From Elusimicrobiota bacterium (GTDB taxonomy: Bacteria > Elusimicrobiota > Elusimicrobia > UBA1565): a stretch of 64,000 nt of DNA. A program made the translations under genes and the position numbers. Below, piece by piece: positions 57,482 through 64,000 of the stretch. Below the pieces are notes generated by a model, which made no database searches, was not told the DNA's origin, and saw only the letters and a list, made by a program, of their open reading frames with translations. Positions within the stretch are counted from its first letter, which is position 1. Each line of letters opens with the position of its first letter. The stretch lies in the NCBI GenBank assembly GCA_041660925.1, contig JBAZVI010000004.1, positions 124,001 through 188,000 on the forward strand, in the 5' to 3' direction.

Positions 57482-59088
57482 CCCTTCCCTGCGTCAGCCT
57501 GCAGCGCGAGCAGACGCTCCGCGGAATCCACCACGTCGGCGTCGAGCCCCAGCACGCGCGCGACCTTGAGCGCGTCGCCGGCGCGCGGCGACGCGTCGTC
57601 GGCGACCAGCTCGTAGCGCATGTAGCGGTGGATGCGGGCGAGGCGCTCGGTGAGCGTCCCCCCGGTCTCGGCGCCCAGGAAATCCTTGAAGGCCTTCTCG
57701 TCGAAGCCCCGCATGCGCCAGGCCGCGACGCCCTCGGGGAGCGCGAGCCCGGAGAGGTGCGTCGAGACCAGCGCGTAGTAGGACGGCGTCCGGGCGAACA
57801 CATGGAGGACCGCGGAGAGCAGCGCGGCGCCCTCGGCGGAGTTCGTCGTCTTCGCGAACTCGTCCATGAGCACGAGCCGGCGCGCGGAACGCCCGCGCAG
57901 GACCGCGAGAAGCGCGTGCAGCTCGAGGCCGAAGGAGCTCAGGCCCGCCGGCTCCTCGCGCGGCCCCTCCCCGACGTAATCGAGGCGCTCGAAGAGCGGG
58001 GTCTCGAAGGCCTCCGCGGGCACGAAGTGCCCCGTCTGGGCGAGGAGCTGGAGGAGGGCGAGGGTCTTGAGCGCCGCGGTCTTGCCGCCCATGTTGGAAC
58101 CGCGCAGGATCCCCACGCGGGCCTCGAGCGCGCACTCGAGCGGGGTGTAGTCGAGCCCGAGCGCGCGGTTGCGCTCCTCGAGCGGGACGTGGCGTCCGCC
58201 GCGCACCGTGACCGCCGCGCCGAAGTCGAGCAGGCGGGGACGGACGAGGCGATGGCGCTGCGCCAGGCGCGCCTTGGCGAGCAGCGCGTCGAGGTGCCCG
58301 ACCGCGTCGCCGTAGCCGCGCACGCAGGCCCCCTCGCGCGCCGCCGCCGCCGAGAGCGAGGACAGGACCTCCGCCTCGCGCGCACGCTCCTCCTCGAGGA
58401 GTCTCTCGCGCGCGGCGGAGAGCTCGAGAGGCCTCGGGCCGAAGACCGGCTTGACCACGACGCGGGAGGCGTCGTGCGGCTCGATGAAGAGGTCGGCGTC
58501 CCCGAAATGCCGGCGCGCCTCCGCTTCGGGCAGGACCAGGAACTCCCGGCCGGAGAACTCGAGGCCGCAGCGCTCGCGGATCTCCGAAAGCTTGCGGTCC
58601 TGGAGATGCCGGAGCTCGGCCTCGAGGGTCCGGATGCGCGCGCGCACGTCCTTGAGCGCGGGCAGCCCCTCTTCGGAGATCCGGAAGACCTCCTCCTCCC
58701 CGCCCCCGCGGCAGAGCGCACGGTAGAGCTCCTCGGACTCCCAGGCGGCGCCGAGTTCGGCGCGCAGGGCCTCGGGAAGTTCGGCGAAGGCGGCGCGGAC
58801 GTTGAGGAGGAACTTCTTGAGGAGGAAGAGCTCTCCTAACCCCAGCGGGGCGTCCAGGTCGAAGTCGAGCGGAGGCATGCGCCGGAGGCGCCCCTCGACG
58901 CGCTCGGCCGCCGCCCCGTCGGCGCGCAGGAAGGAGAGGAGGCGTTCGACGAGGTCGTACTCCCGCTCCAGCGGCGCGCGCTCGGAGAGGAACTCCTCCT
59001 TCTCCCGCGCCGCGCGGCCGAAGGGGCTCAGCGGCGGGCCGTCGGCGAGGAAGGCGTCGATCTCGGAGAAGAGGCGGGCTTCTTTCAC
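57478..59088 (-). CDS. kamC: KamC, MutS-like ATPase of the lysine-aminomutase reactivase
   Basis: A 536-residue protein. The C-terminal part is a MutS-type ATPase: GILRGSNMGGKTAALKT (Walker A), RLVLMDEFAKTTNS (Walker B) and a STHLSGL segment. The N-terminal part has coiled coils. It is not a mismatch-repair protein, as the DNA-binding domains are absent; its position next to kamB and kamD marks it as KamC, which with KamB is thought to restore B12 to inactivated KamDE. The GTG start 59088 overlaps the kamB stop (GTGA). Confidence 0.88.
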   Translation of the reverse strand: MKEARLFSEIDAFLADGPPLSPFGRAAREKEEFLSERAPLEREYDLVERLLSFLRADGAAAERVEGRLRRMPPLDFDLDAPLGLGELFLLKKFLLNVRAAFAELPEALRAELGAAWESEELYRALCRGGGEEEVFRISEEGLPALKDVRARIRTLEAELRHLQDRKLSEIRERCGLEFSGREFLVLPEAEARRHFGDADLFIEPHDASRVVVKPVFGPRPLELSAARERLLEEERAREAEVLSSLSAAAAREGACVRGYGDAVGHLDALLAKARLAQRHRLVRPRLLDFGAAVTVRGGRHVPLEERNRALGLDYTPLECALEARVGILRGSNMGGKTAALKTLALLQLLAQTGHFVPAEAFETPLFERLDYVGEGPREEPAGLSSFGLELHALLAVLRGRSARRLVLMDEFAKTTNSAEGAALLSAVLHVFARTPSYYALVSTHLSGLALPEGVAAWRMRGFDEKAFKDFLGAETGGTLTERLARIHRYMRYELVADDASPRAGDALKVARVLGLDADVVDSAERLLALQADAGKG

Positions 59089-59996
59089 GCGGAAGCCTCG
59101 TAAGGGTTGTAGAGGATCTTCGCGAGGACCGCGGGCTCGAGCCCCCGCTCGAACTCGGCGCGGGAGAGGTCCTTGAGCACGACGCAGAAGCAGAGGAGCT
59201 CCAGGCGGCGGCGGAAGCGGAACTCGCGGCGCGCCGACGCGGCCTTCCATTCCCGCCAGGACAGGAAGACCTTCGTGAGGTCGCCGAGCACGAGCGTCCG
59301 GACGTCTTCCGGGACCGCGGCGAGCTTGTCGCGGGTGAGCGCGCCGGGGAGCTCCTGCGCGTCGGAGGCGCCCTCGCCGGCCGTCTCGACGCGCGCGAGG
59401 GCCTCGAGCAGGCGCATGGAGTCCTGTACGGACGCCAGGCGCGAGCGCTCGGCCCGAACGACGAAGACGATGCCCGCCCCCTCGCGGGAGGCGGCCTGGG
59501 TGAGCCGGTCGACGGCCCCGTCGACGAGGACGGTGCGGGCGCCGCGCGCGTGCAGGGCGTCGAGCGCGCAGGAGAGCGCCTCGTTGTGCTCGGGCCCGGC
59601 GAGCTCGACGAAGCCGCCGCGCAGCACCCGCACGAGCGCGAGCCGGCCGAGCACGGTCGTGCCGGGGAAGACCTCGAGAAGCTCGCAGGAGAGCTCGGAG
59701 GCGGAGAGCATGCGGTCGGTCGTCACGAGGAGGTCGCCCTCTTCCGCGCGCACCCGCGGCTTGGGGTTCCCGAACACGAGGTCCCTGGCTTCGCCGTCCA
59801 CGCCGATGCTCAGGAAGCCCACGCCGGTACCGCGGTGACGGTGCGCAGGCCCTTCTCCTCTCGCACCGTCGTCGCGGCGCTCGGGCCCGCCGCGATGACG
59901 AAGGCGGCCGAGCGCGAAGTTGAGGAAGGTGGTCTTGCCCGCGTTCTTGGCGGAGCCGACGATGAAGGCGGTGCGGCCCTCGAGGAGGCTCTCCAC
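59085..59996 (-). CDS. kamB: KamB, P-loop subunit of the lysine-aminomutase reactivase
   Basis: A 303-residue P-loop protein. Walker A is GSAKNAGKTT (residues 14-23), and LVFGNPKPRV and TVLVDGAVDRL are KamB-like segments. About 26 residues after the P-loop helix (RHRGGPERRDDGARGE... region) are unusually rich in Arg and Gly and seem inserted, since the normal fold goes straight on to the SIGVDGE strand. The GTG start at 59996 was chosen because it has GGGAG six bases before, and the upstream frame would pass through a REP-like palindrome. It overlaps kamC. Confidence 0.82.
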   Translation of the reverse strand: MESLLEGRTAFIVGSAKNAGKTTFLNFALGRLRHRGGPERRDDGARGEGPAHRHRGTGVGFLSIGVDGEARDLVFGNPKPRVRAEEGDLLVTTDRMLSASELSCELLEVFPGTTVLGRLALVRVLRGGFVELAGPEHNEALSCALDALHARGARTVLVDGAVDRLTQAASREGAGIVFVVRAERSRLASVQDSMRLLEALARVETAGEGASDAQELPGALTRDKLAAVPEDVRTLVLGDLTKVFLSWREWKAASARREFRFRRRLELLCFCVVLKDLSRAEFERGLEPAVLAKILYNPYEASA

Positions 59997-60033
59997 GTCG
60001 ATCTCCCGCCCGGCGTGAGTCGGATTCCCCCCC

Positions 60034-60061
60034 ACCCTAGCCCTCCCCCCGAGGGGAGGGA
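60034..60061. repeat. REP-like GC-rich palindrome
   Basis: ACCCTAGCCCTCCCCCCGAGG followed by GGAGGG. It lies between the kamA stop and the kamB start. Confidence 0.7.
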
Positions 60062-60097
60062 GCAATGAGGAAGCCCCCGGGACACCCGCCCACCCAT

Positions 60098-61360
60098 CTA
60101 CGCATGCCGTTCCCGGCGCTTGAGCCCCTGCGGCTCGAGCGAGAGCTTCTCGCCGGCCAGGAGCTGTCCGACCCCGTCGGAGGGGCGGTAGCGCTCGTCC
60201 TTGCAGTACTCGCAGGCGCAGGGCTCCGAGTAGGCGTGCTCGGGCTGGGTGTAGGTCGTCAGGACGCCCTCGTAGTTGCGCAGCACCAGGCGCCGGTCGG
60301 ACTGCGAGATGAGGTAGTTGGGCATGAGCGGGATCTTCCCGCCCCCGCCCGGCGCGTCCACGACGAAGGTCGGGACGGCCATGCCGGTCGTGTGGCCGCG
60401 CAGGTTCTCCATGATCTCGATGCCCTTGGCGATCGAGGTCCGGAAGTGGCTGATGCCCTTGGAGAGGTCGCACTGGTAGATGTAGTAGGGCTTCACCCGG
60501 ATGCGCAGGAGGTCCTGGACGAGCCGGCGCATCTTCGCGGGGCAGTCGTTGACGCCCTTGAGCAGGACCGTCTGGTTCCCCAGCGGGATCCCCGCGTCGG
60601 CGAGCTTCGCGCAGGCGGCGGCGGCCTCGGCGGTGACCTCCTTGGGGTGGTTGAAGTGCGTGTTCACGTAGATGGGATGGTACTTGCGGAGCATCGCCGT
60701 GAGCTCGTCGGTGATCCGCATGGGCATGACCACGGGCGTCCGGGTGCCGATGCGGATGATCTCGACGTGGGGGATCTCGCGCAGTCCCCTGAGGATCCCC
60801 TCCAGCACGTCCTCTCCCAGCACGAGAGGGTCTCCGCCCGAGATGAGCACGTCGCGGACCTGCGGGGTCTTGCGGATGTAGGCGAGGGCCGCCTCGACGT
60901 TCTTCTTCGCGAGATGCGCGTCCTCGAGGCCGACGAGCCGGCGCCGGGTGCAGTGACGGCAGTTCATCGAGCAGATGTTGGTGACGAGCAGCAGCACGCG
61001 GTCGGGGTAGCGGTGGGTCAGGCCCGGGACCGGAGAGTCCACGTCCTCATGGAGCGGGTCGTCGAGGTCGGAGAGGTCGTCCTTGAGCTCCGTGGCGGTC
61101 GGGATGGCGAGCTGGCGCACGGGGCAGCGGCGGTCCTTCGGGTCCATGAGCGCCGCGTAGTAGGGGGTGATCGCCATGCGGAACTTCTCGAGGCACTTGC
61201 GCAGGTCGGCGACCTCCCCGGCGTCGAGGTCGGCGACCTTCTGGAGCGCCTCGACGGTCTTGATGCCGTTGCGCAGCTGCCAGCGCCAGTCGTTCCAGTC
61301 CTTCTCGGGGACGTCCTTGAACGCCGGGACGCGCTTATAGTCCACCTGCTTATAGGTCAT
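60098..61360 (-). CDS. kamA: Lysine 2,3-aminomutase (radical SAM)
   Basis: A 420-residue enzyme converting lysine to beta-lysine. The radical SAM cluster is C130-x3-C134-x2-C137 (CSMNCRHC), the PLP lysine is in GGGGKIPLMPNY, and a C-terminal zinc motif is PCACEYC. Length and motifs match KamA rather than EpmB (which lacks the C-terminal extension). It is the entry step of lysine fermentation. ATG 61360 has a GAGAGGAG site six bases before, so in-frame upstream ATG codons are ignored. Confidence 0.96.
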   Translation of the reverse strand: MTYKQVDYKRVPAFKDVPEKDWNDWRWQLRNGIKTVEALQKVADLDAGEVADLRKCLEKFRMAITPYYAALMDPKDRRCPVRQLAIPTATELKDDLSDLDDPLHEDVDSPVPGLTHRYPDRVLLLVTNICSMNCRHCTRRRLVGLEDAHLAKKNVEAALAYIRKTPQVRDVLISGGDPLVLGEDVLEGILRGLREIPHVEIIRIGTRTPVVMPMRITDELTAMLRKYHPIYVNTHFNHPKEVTAEAAAACAKLADAGIPLGNQTVLLKGVNDCPAKMRRLVQDLLRIRVKPYYIYQCDLSKGISHFRTSIAKGIEIMENLRGHTTGMAVPTFVVDAPGGGGKIPLMPNYLISQSDRRLVLRNYEGVLTTYTQPEHAYSEPCACEYCKDERYRPSDGVGQLLAGEKLSLEPQGLKRRERHA

Positions 61361-61374
61361 GCGTGGCTCCTCTC

Positions 61375-61405
61375 GGTGCCTGGCTCCCGAAGGGTGCCTG
61401 GCACC
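61375..61405. repeat. GGTGCCTGGC direct repeat and palindrome
   Basis: GGTGCCTGGC occurs at 61375-61384 and again at 61393-61402, where GGTGCC-T-GGCACC is a perfect palindrome. It lies between kdd and kamA; its role is unknown. Confidence 0.6.
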
Positions 61406-61473
61406 GGCCGTAAGCGTTGCTCCCGGTGACCCGGGACCGAGACGACCCCCTCCGCGCCGCGGGGCCGGCGGAT

Positions 61474-62532
61474 TCAAGTGTAGAGCTTCTCATAGAGCGC
61501 GCGGATCTCGGGGGACTCGCGCAGGATGTTGAGCGTGATCTCCGCGTGCCCCTTCGTGTAGCCGTTGCCGACGATCATGTCCACGTCCTTGCCGACGCCT
61601 TCGGCGCCGAGCGCCGCCTTCGTGAAGGAGGTGGCCATGCTGAAGAAATAGACGAGCCCCCGGTCGCGGCACATGAGGATGGAAGCCATCTCGGTGTTCT
61701 GGATGTTGACGCAGTTGATGACGAGGTCGGCGAGCCGCCCGAGCGTCGCGGCATGGATCTTCTCGTAGCAGGCGACCGCGTCGGAGGCGTCGAGCTTGAA
61801 GAGCTCGTCGCAGAAGCCGAGCTTCTTGAGCCGTTCGAGTCCTTTGTCGGAGAACTCGATGCCGAGCACGCGCCCGGTGACGCCGGCGCGCCGGCGCGCC
61901 TCGTAGGCGCAGAGCAGGCCCGACTTCCCGCCGGCGCCGATGATCACGACGGTGTCGCCGGGCTTCACGAAGCGGGCGGTCTGGGCCGGAGCCCCGCAGA
62001 CGTCGAGCACCGCGAGCGCGAGGGGCGCCGGGATGTCGGAGGGGAGCTTCGCGTAGAGGCCGCTCTCGAAGAGCACCGCCTGGCCGCGGACGCGGACCTG
62101 GTCCACGTCCTTCTTGACCTCGAGGATCTCGTCGATGCGCAGCGGGGTCAGCGAGAGGGAGACGAGGCTCGCGATGCGGTCGCCGGGCTTGAGCGGGCAC
62201 TTCCCCGCCAGCGCCGGGCCGACCTTCGCGACCGTGCCGATGAACATCCCGCCCGAGCCGGTGACGGGGTTCTGCATCTTGCCGCGCTCGGCGACGATGC
62301 CGAGGATGGCCGCGCGGATCTTCCCCTCGTCGCCGCCCGCGGCGGCCTTGATCTGCGTGAAGCTCGCCGAGTCGACGTTCAGCGTGTCCACGTCCACGAG
62401 GATCTCGTCGTCGTAGGGCGCGTCCATCGCGTTGTCGAGCTTCTCGGCCGGCTGGGGCAGGACGCCCGCGGGCTTGAGCACCCGGTGCGTGCCGAACGGG
62501 TTCCCCTTGCGGGAGGCGGTGGAGGTCTTCAT
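61474..62532 (-). CDS. kdd: L-erythro-3,5-diaminohexanoate dehydrogenase
   Basis: A 352-residue NAD-dependent dehydrogenase. VVIIGAGGKSGLLCAYEARR carries the Rossmann loop. NPFGTHRVLKPAGVLPQ at the start is typical of Kdd. It oxidises diaminohexanoate, made by KamDE, to 3-keto-5-aminohexanoate with loss of ammonia. It overlaps kce by ATGA, with kamA 113 bases further on. Confidence 0.94.
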   Translation of the reverse strand: MKTSTASRKGNPFGTHRVLKPAGVLPQPAEKLDNAMDAPYDDEILVDVDTLNVDSASFTQIKAAAGGDEGKIRAAILGIVAERGKMQNPVTGSGGMFIGTVAKVGPALAGKCPLKPGDRIASLVSLSLTPLRIDEILEVKKDVDQVRVRGQAVLFESGLYAKLPSDIPAPLALAVLDVCGAPAQTARFVKPGDTVVIIGAGGKSGLLCAYEARRRAGVTGRVLGIEFSDKGLERLKKLGFCDELFKLDASDAVACYEKIHAATLGRLADLVINCVNIQNTEMASILMCRDRGLVYFFSMATSFTKAALGAEGVGKDVDMIVGNGYTKGHAEITLNILRESPEIRALYEKLYT

Positions 62533-63350
62533 GCGCCCCTCAGCTGCAGCGCCTTGCGCACGTCGCCCGGCTTCGCGATCTCGAGCCCGGACTCCTTCGC
62601 GATGCGGACCGCGCGCTCGACGAGCTGGGCGTTGCTCTTGGCGAGCACGCCCTTGGAGAAGTAGACGTTGTCCTCCATCCCGACGCGGATGAAGCCGCCC
62701 AGGGCCACCGCGCCGTAGATGGACATGAGCGACGCCTTGCCGCCGATGCCCATGACCGTCCAGAAGCTGCCGGCGGGGACGCGGCGCACGAAGAAGTCCA
62801 GGACCTCGGGCTCGTACTTCACCCCGCCCGGGACGTTGAGGACGAAGCCGTAATGGAAGGGAGGCTCGATGAGCTTCTCCTTGACCAGGACGTGGCTCGC
62901 GTAGACGTGCGAGAGGTCGAAGCACTCGAGGGTCGGCCGCACCTTCCGCTTCTTCATCTCGGAGGCGAACTCGCGCATGATGGGGAGCGTGTTGACGATG
63001 TACTCGTCTCCGAAGTTGACGGTCCCGCAGTCGAGGGAGGCCATCTCGGGCTCGAGGGTGACCGGCTGGAGGCGCTCCTGCGGGGTCATCCCCACGGCGC
63101 CCCCGGTCGTGACCTCGATGACGACGTCGCACTTGCGGCGGATGAGCTCCATCGTCTTCTTGAAGACCTTCACGTCCTGCGTCGGCTTCTCGTGCTCGTC
63201 GCGGACGTGGAGGTGGACGACGGAGGCTCCCGCCTCGTACGCCTCGAAGGCCGAGTCGGCGATCTGCTCCGGGGTGACCGGGAGGTTCGGGTTGTGCTGA
63301 CGGGTCGTCTCGGCGCCCGTCACCGCGCAGGTGATGACCATCTTGTCCAT
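62529..63350 (-). CDS. kce: 3-keto-5-aminohexanoate cleavage enzyme
   Basis: A 273-residue zinc enzyme of the BKACE family. AVTGAETTRQHNPNLPVTPEQIA, the metal pair in VVHLHVRDEHEKPT and ECFDLSHVYA are characteristic. It turns 3-keto-5-aminohexanoate plus acetyl-CoA into acetoacetate and 3-aminobutyryl-CoA. The ATG 63350 has AGAGGA just before. Its acetoacetate product is the substrate of the neighbouring CoA-transferase. Confidence 0.95.
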   Translation of the reverse strand: MDKMVITCAVTGAETTRQHNPNLPVTPEQIADSAFEAYEAGASVVHLHVRDEHEKPTQDVKVFKKTMELIRRKCDVVIEVTTGGAVGMTPQERLQPVTLEPEMASLDCGTVNFGDEYIVNTLPIMREFASEMKKRKVRPTLECFDLSHVYASHVLVKEKLIEPPFHYGFVLNVPGGVKYEPEVLDFFVRRVPAGSFWTVMGIGGKASLMSIYGAVALGGFIRVGMEDNVYFSKGVLAKSNAQLVERAVRIAKESGLEIAKPGDVRKALQLRGA

Positions 63351-63358
63351 GGGATCCT

Positions 63359-64000
63359 CTAGAACTTCCCGATCTTCGGCGCGAGGGTCAGCCTCGCCGC
63401 CGTCTTCTTGACGACCTCTTCGACCGTCGTGTCCTCGGCGACCTCCTCGAGGACCAGCCCCTGCGGGGTCACGCGGATGACCGCCATGTCGGTGACGATG
63501 AGGTCCACCTCCTTGCGGGCGGTCAGCGGGAGCGTGCACTTGGGGAGGATCTTGGAGGCGCCGTTCTTGCTGACGTGCTCCATCGAGATGATGACCTTCT
63601 TCGCGCCGACGACGAGGTCCATCGCCCCGCCCATCCCGGGCACCATCTTGCCGGGGATCATGTAGTTGGCGAGGTTCCCCTCTTCGTCGACCTCGAGCGC
63701 GCCGAGCACGGTGACGTCGAGGTGCCCGCCGCGGATGATGGAGAAGGACATCGCGGAGTCGAAGTAGCAGCCGCCGGGGATCATCGTCACCGGCTTGCCG
63801 CCGGCGTTGACGGTATCGAGGTCCTCTTTCCCCTTCTCCGGGGAGGGCCCGAGGCCGATGAAGCCGTTCTCGGAGTGGAGGAGGATGGTCCGGTCCTTGG
63901 GCAGGTAGTCGGCCACCATCGTGGGCATGCCGATGCCGAGGTTCACGAGGGAGTTGTCCGGGAGCTCCCGGGCGATCCTCTGGGCGATGCGGACTCTCTT
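63359..64000 (-). CDS. Acetoacetate/butyrate-type CoA-transferase, beta subunit (5' end beyond the window)
   Basis: The last 213 or so residues are present; the start is beyond 64000. VNLGIGMPTMVADYLP and the catalytic Glu in HSENGFIGLGPSP mark the subunit B (AtoA/ScoB/CtfB) fold. The C-terminus keeps the KTAARLTLAPKIGKF segment. It moves CoA between acetoacetate or butyrate and acetyl-CoA, so it can activate acetoacetate from Kce or make acetate. The alpha subunit gene probably lies just upstream. kce follows eight bases later. Confidence 0.93.
   Translation of the reverse strand, partial: KRVRIAQRIARELPDNSLVNLGIGMPTMVADYLPKDRTILLHSENGFIGLGPSPEKGKEDLDTVNAGGKPVTMIPGGCYFDSAMSFSIIRGGHLDVTVLGALEVDEEGNLANYMIPGKMVPGMGGAMDLVVGAKKVIISMEHVSKNGASKILPKCTLPLTARKEVDLIVTDMAVIRVTPQGLVLEEVAEDTTVEEVVKKTAARLTLAPKIGKF

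Noticed and set aside
57478..59088. A DNA mismatch-repair MutS
   Set aside because: The mismatch-binding and connector domains are missing and the gene is embedded in the kam operon, which fits KamC.
1..64000. tRNA or rRNA genes
   Set aside because: Gaps longer than 80 bases were read on both strands and none showed a cloverleaf or ribosomal sequence; a covariance search was not possible here.

Overview
The window is 64 kb of very GC-rich bacterial DNA with tightly packed genes, many joined by 4-base ATGA or GTGA overlaps. The cell looks Gram-negative-like: it has a LolC/LolD lipoprotein exporter, a beta-barrel outer-membrane protein, lipobox lipoproteins and murein-recycling enzymes. Metabolism points to an amino-acid and sugar fermenter: a lysine-fermentation operon, histidine-degradation genes, formate-tetrahydrofolate ligase and a PTS. 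The gene mix would fit an Elusimicrobiota-like lineage, but that assignment is my inference and no rRNA or other marker in the window tests it.

Layout. 1-10.2 kb: a secreted GH13 enzyme cut by the window edge, an SSF symporter coupled to a GH3 NagZ-like glycosidase, two secreted proteins of unknown function, an outer-membrane barrel protein and a GH1 beta-glucosidase. 10.3-16.9 kb: a two-gene PTS (EIIA-HPr-EI fusion and EIIC-EIIB-EIIB) divergent from a helix-turn-helix regulator, MsrB-MsrA and a small cysteine-cluster protein. 17-24.5 kb: fhs, a 292-bp nested inverted repeat, then a leftward operon with anmK, an esterase, murQ, an alpha/beta hydrolase and ndk. 24.6-32.3 kb: three tandem CheY-like receivers, lysS, lolC, lolD, a branched-chain aminotransferase, mcsA-mcsB and a small Ig-like protein. 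32.4-37.4 kb: a secreted HExxH protein, a decayed toxin with its antitoxin, and ftcD.

37.6-41.4 kb is the most unusual stretch. It is clearly lower in GC and holds four gene cassettes, all in one orientation, each ending in a recognisable integron attC site, with no integrase gene anywhere in the window. This is a CALIN-type array. Its cassettes carry a secreted ankyrin protein, a pair of related lipoproteins, a NYN-domain nuclease-like protein and an unknown protein with an R-x4-H motif.

41.7-53.7 kb: an ornithine carbamoyltransferase, a lipoprotein fusing a PAP2 acid phosphatase to a nucleoside hydrolase, a second secreted HExxH protein, two large membrane proteins, ThpR, a methyltransferase, a HAD phosphatase, hutI and a sensor kinase with a degenerate receiver. 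53.8-64 kb: a leftward lysine-fermentation operon (CoA-transferase, kce, kdd, kamA, kamB, kamC, kamD, kamE) ending in a class III aminotransferase where a 3-aminobutyryl-CoA ammonia-lyase might be expected.

How the genes fit together. Lysine would go through KamA, KamDE (kept active by KamBC), Kdd and Kce to 3-aminobutyryl-CoA, with the aminotransferase probably removing the last amino group. HutI, FtcD and Fhs form a partial histidine-to-formate route. AnmK, MurQ and possibly the GH3 enzyme recycle cell-wall sugars. Intergenic DNA is rich in palindromes: a REP-like GC-rich family present at least six times, one copy reading into kamD, and several long inverted repeats that begin at stop codons. 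I found no tRNA, rRNA, CRISPR array, transposase or phage gene.
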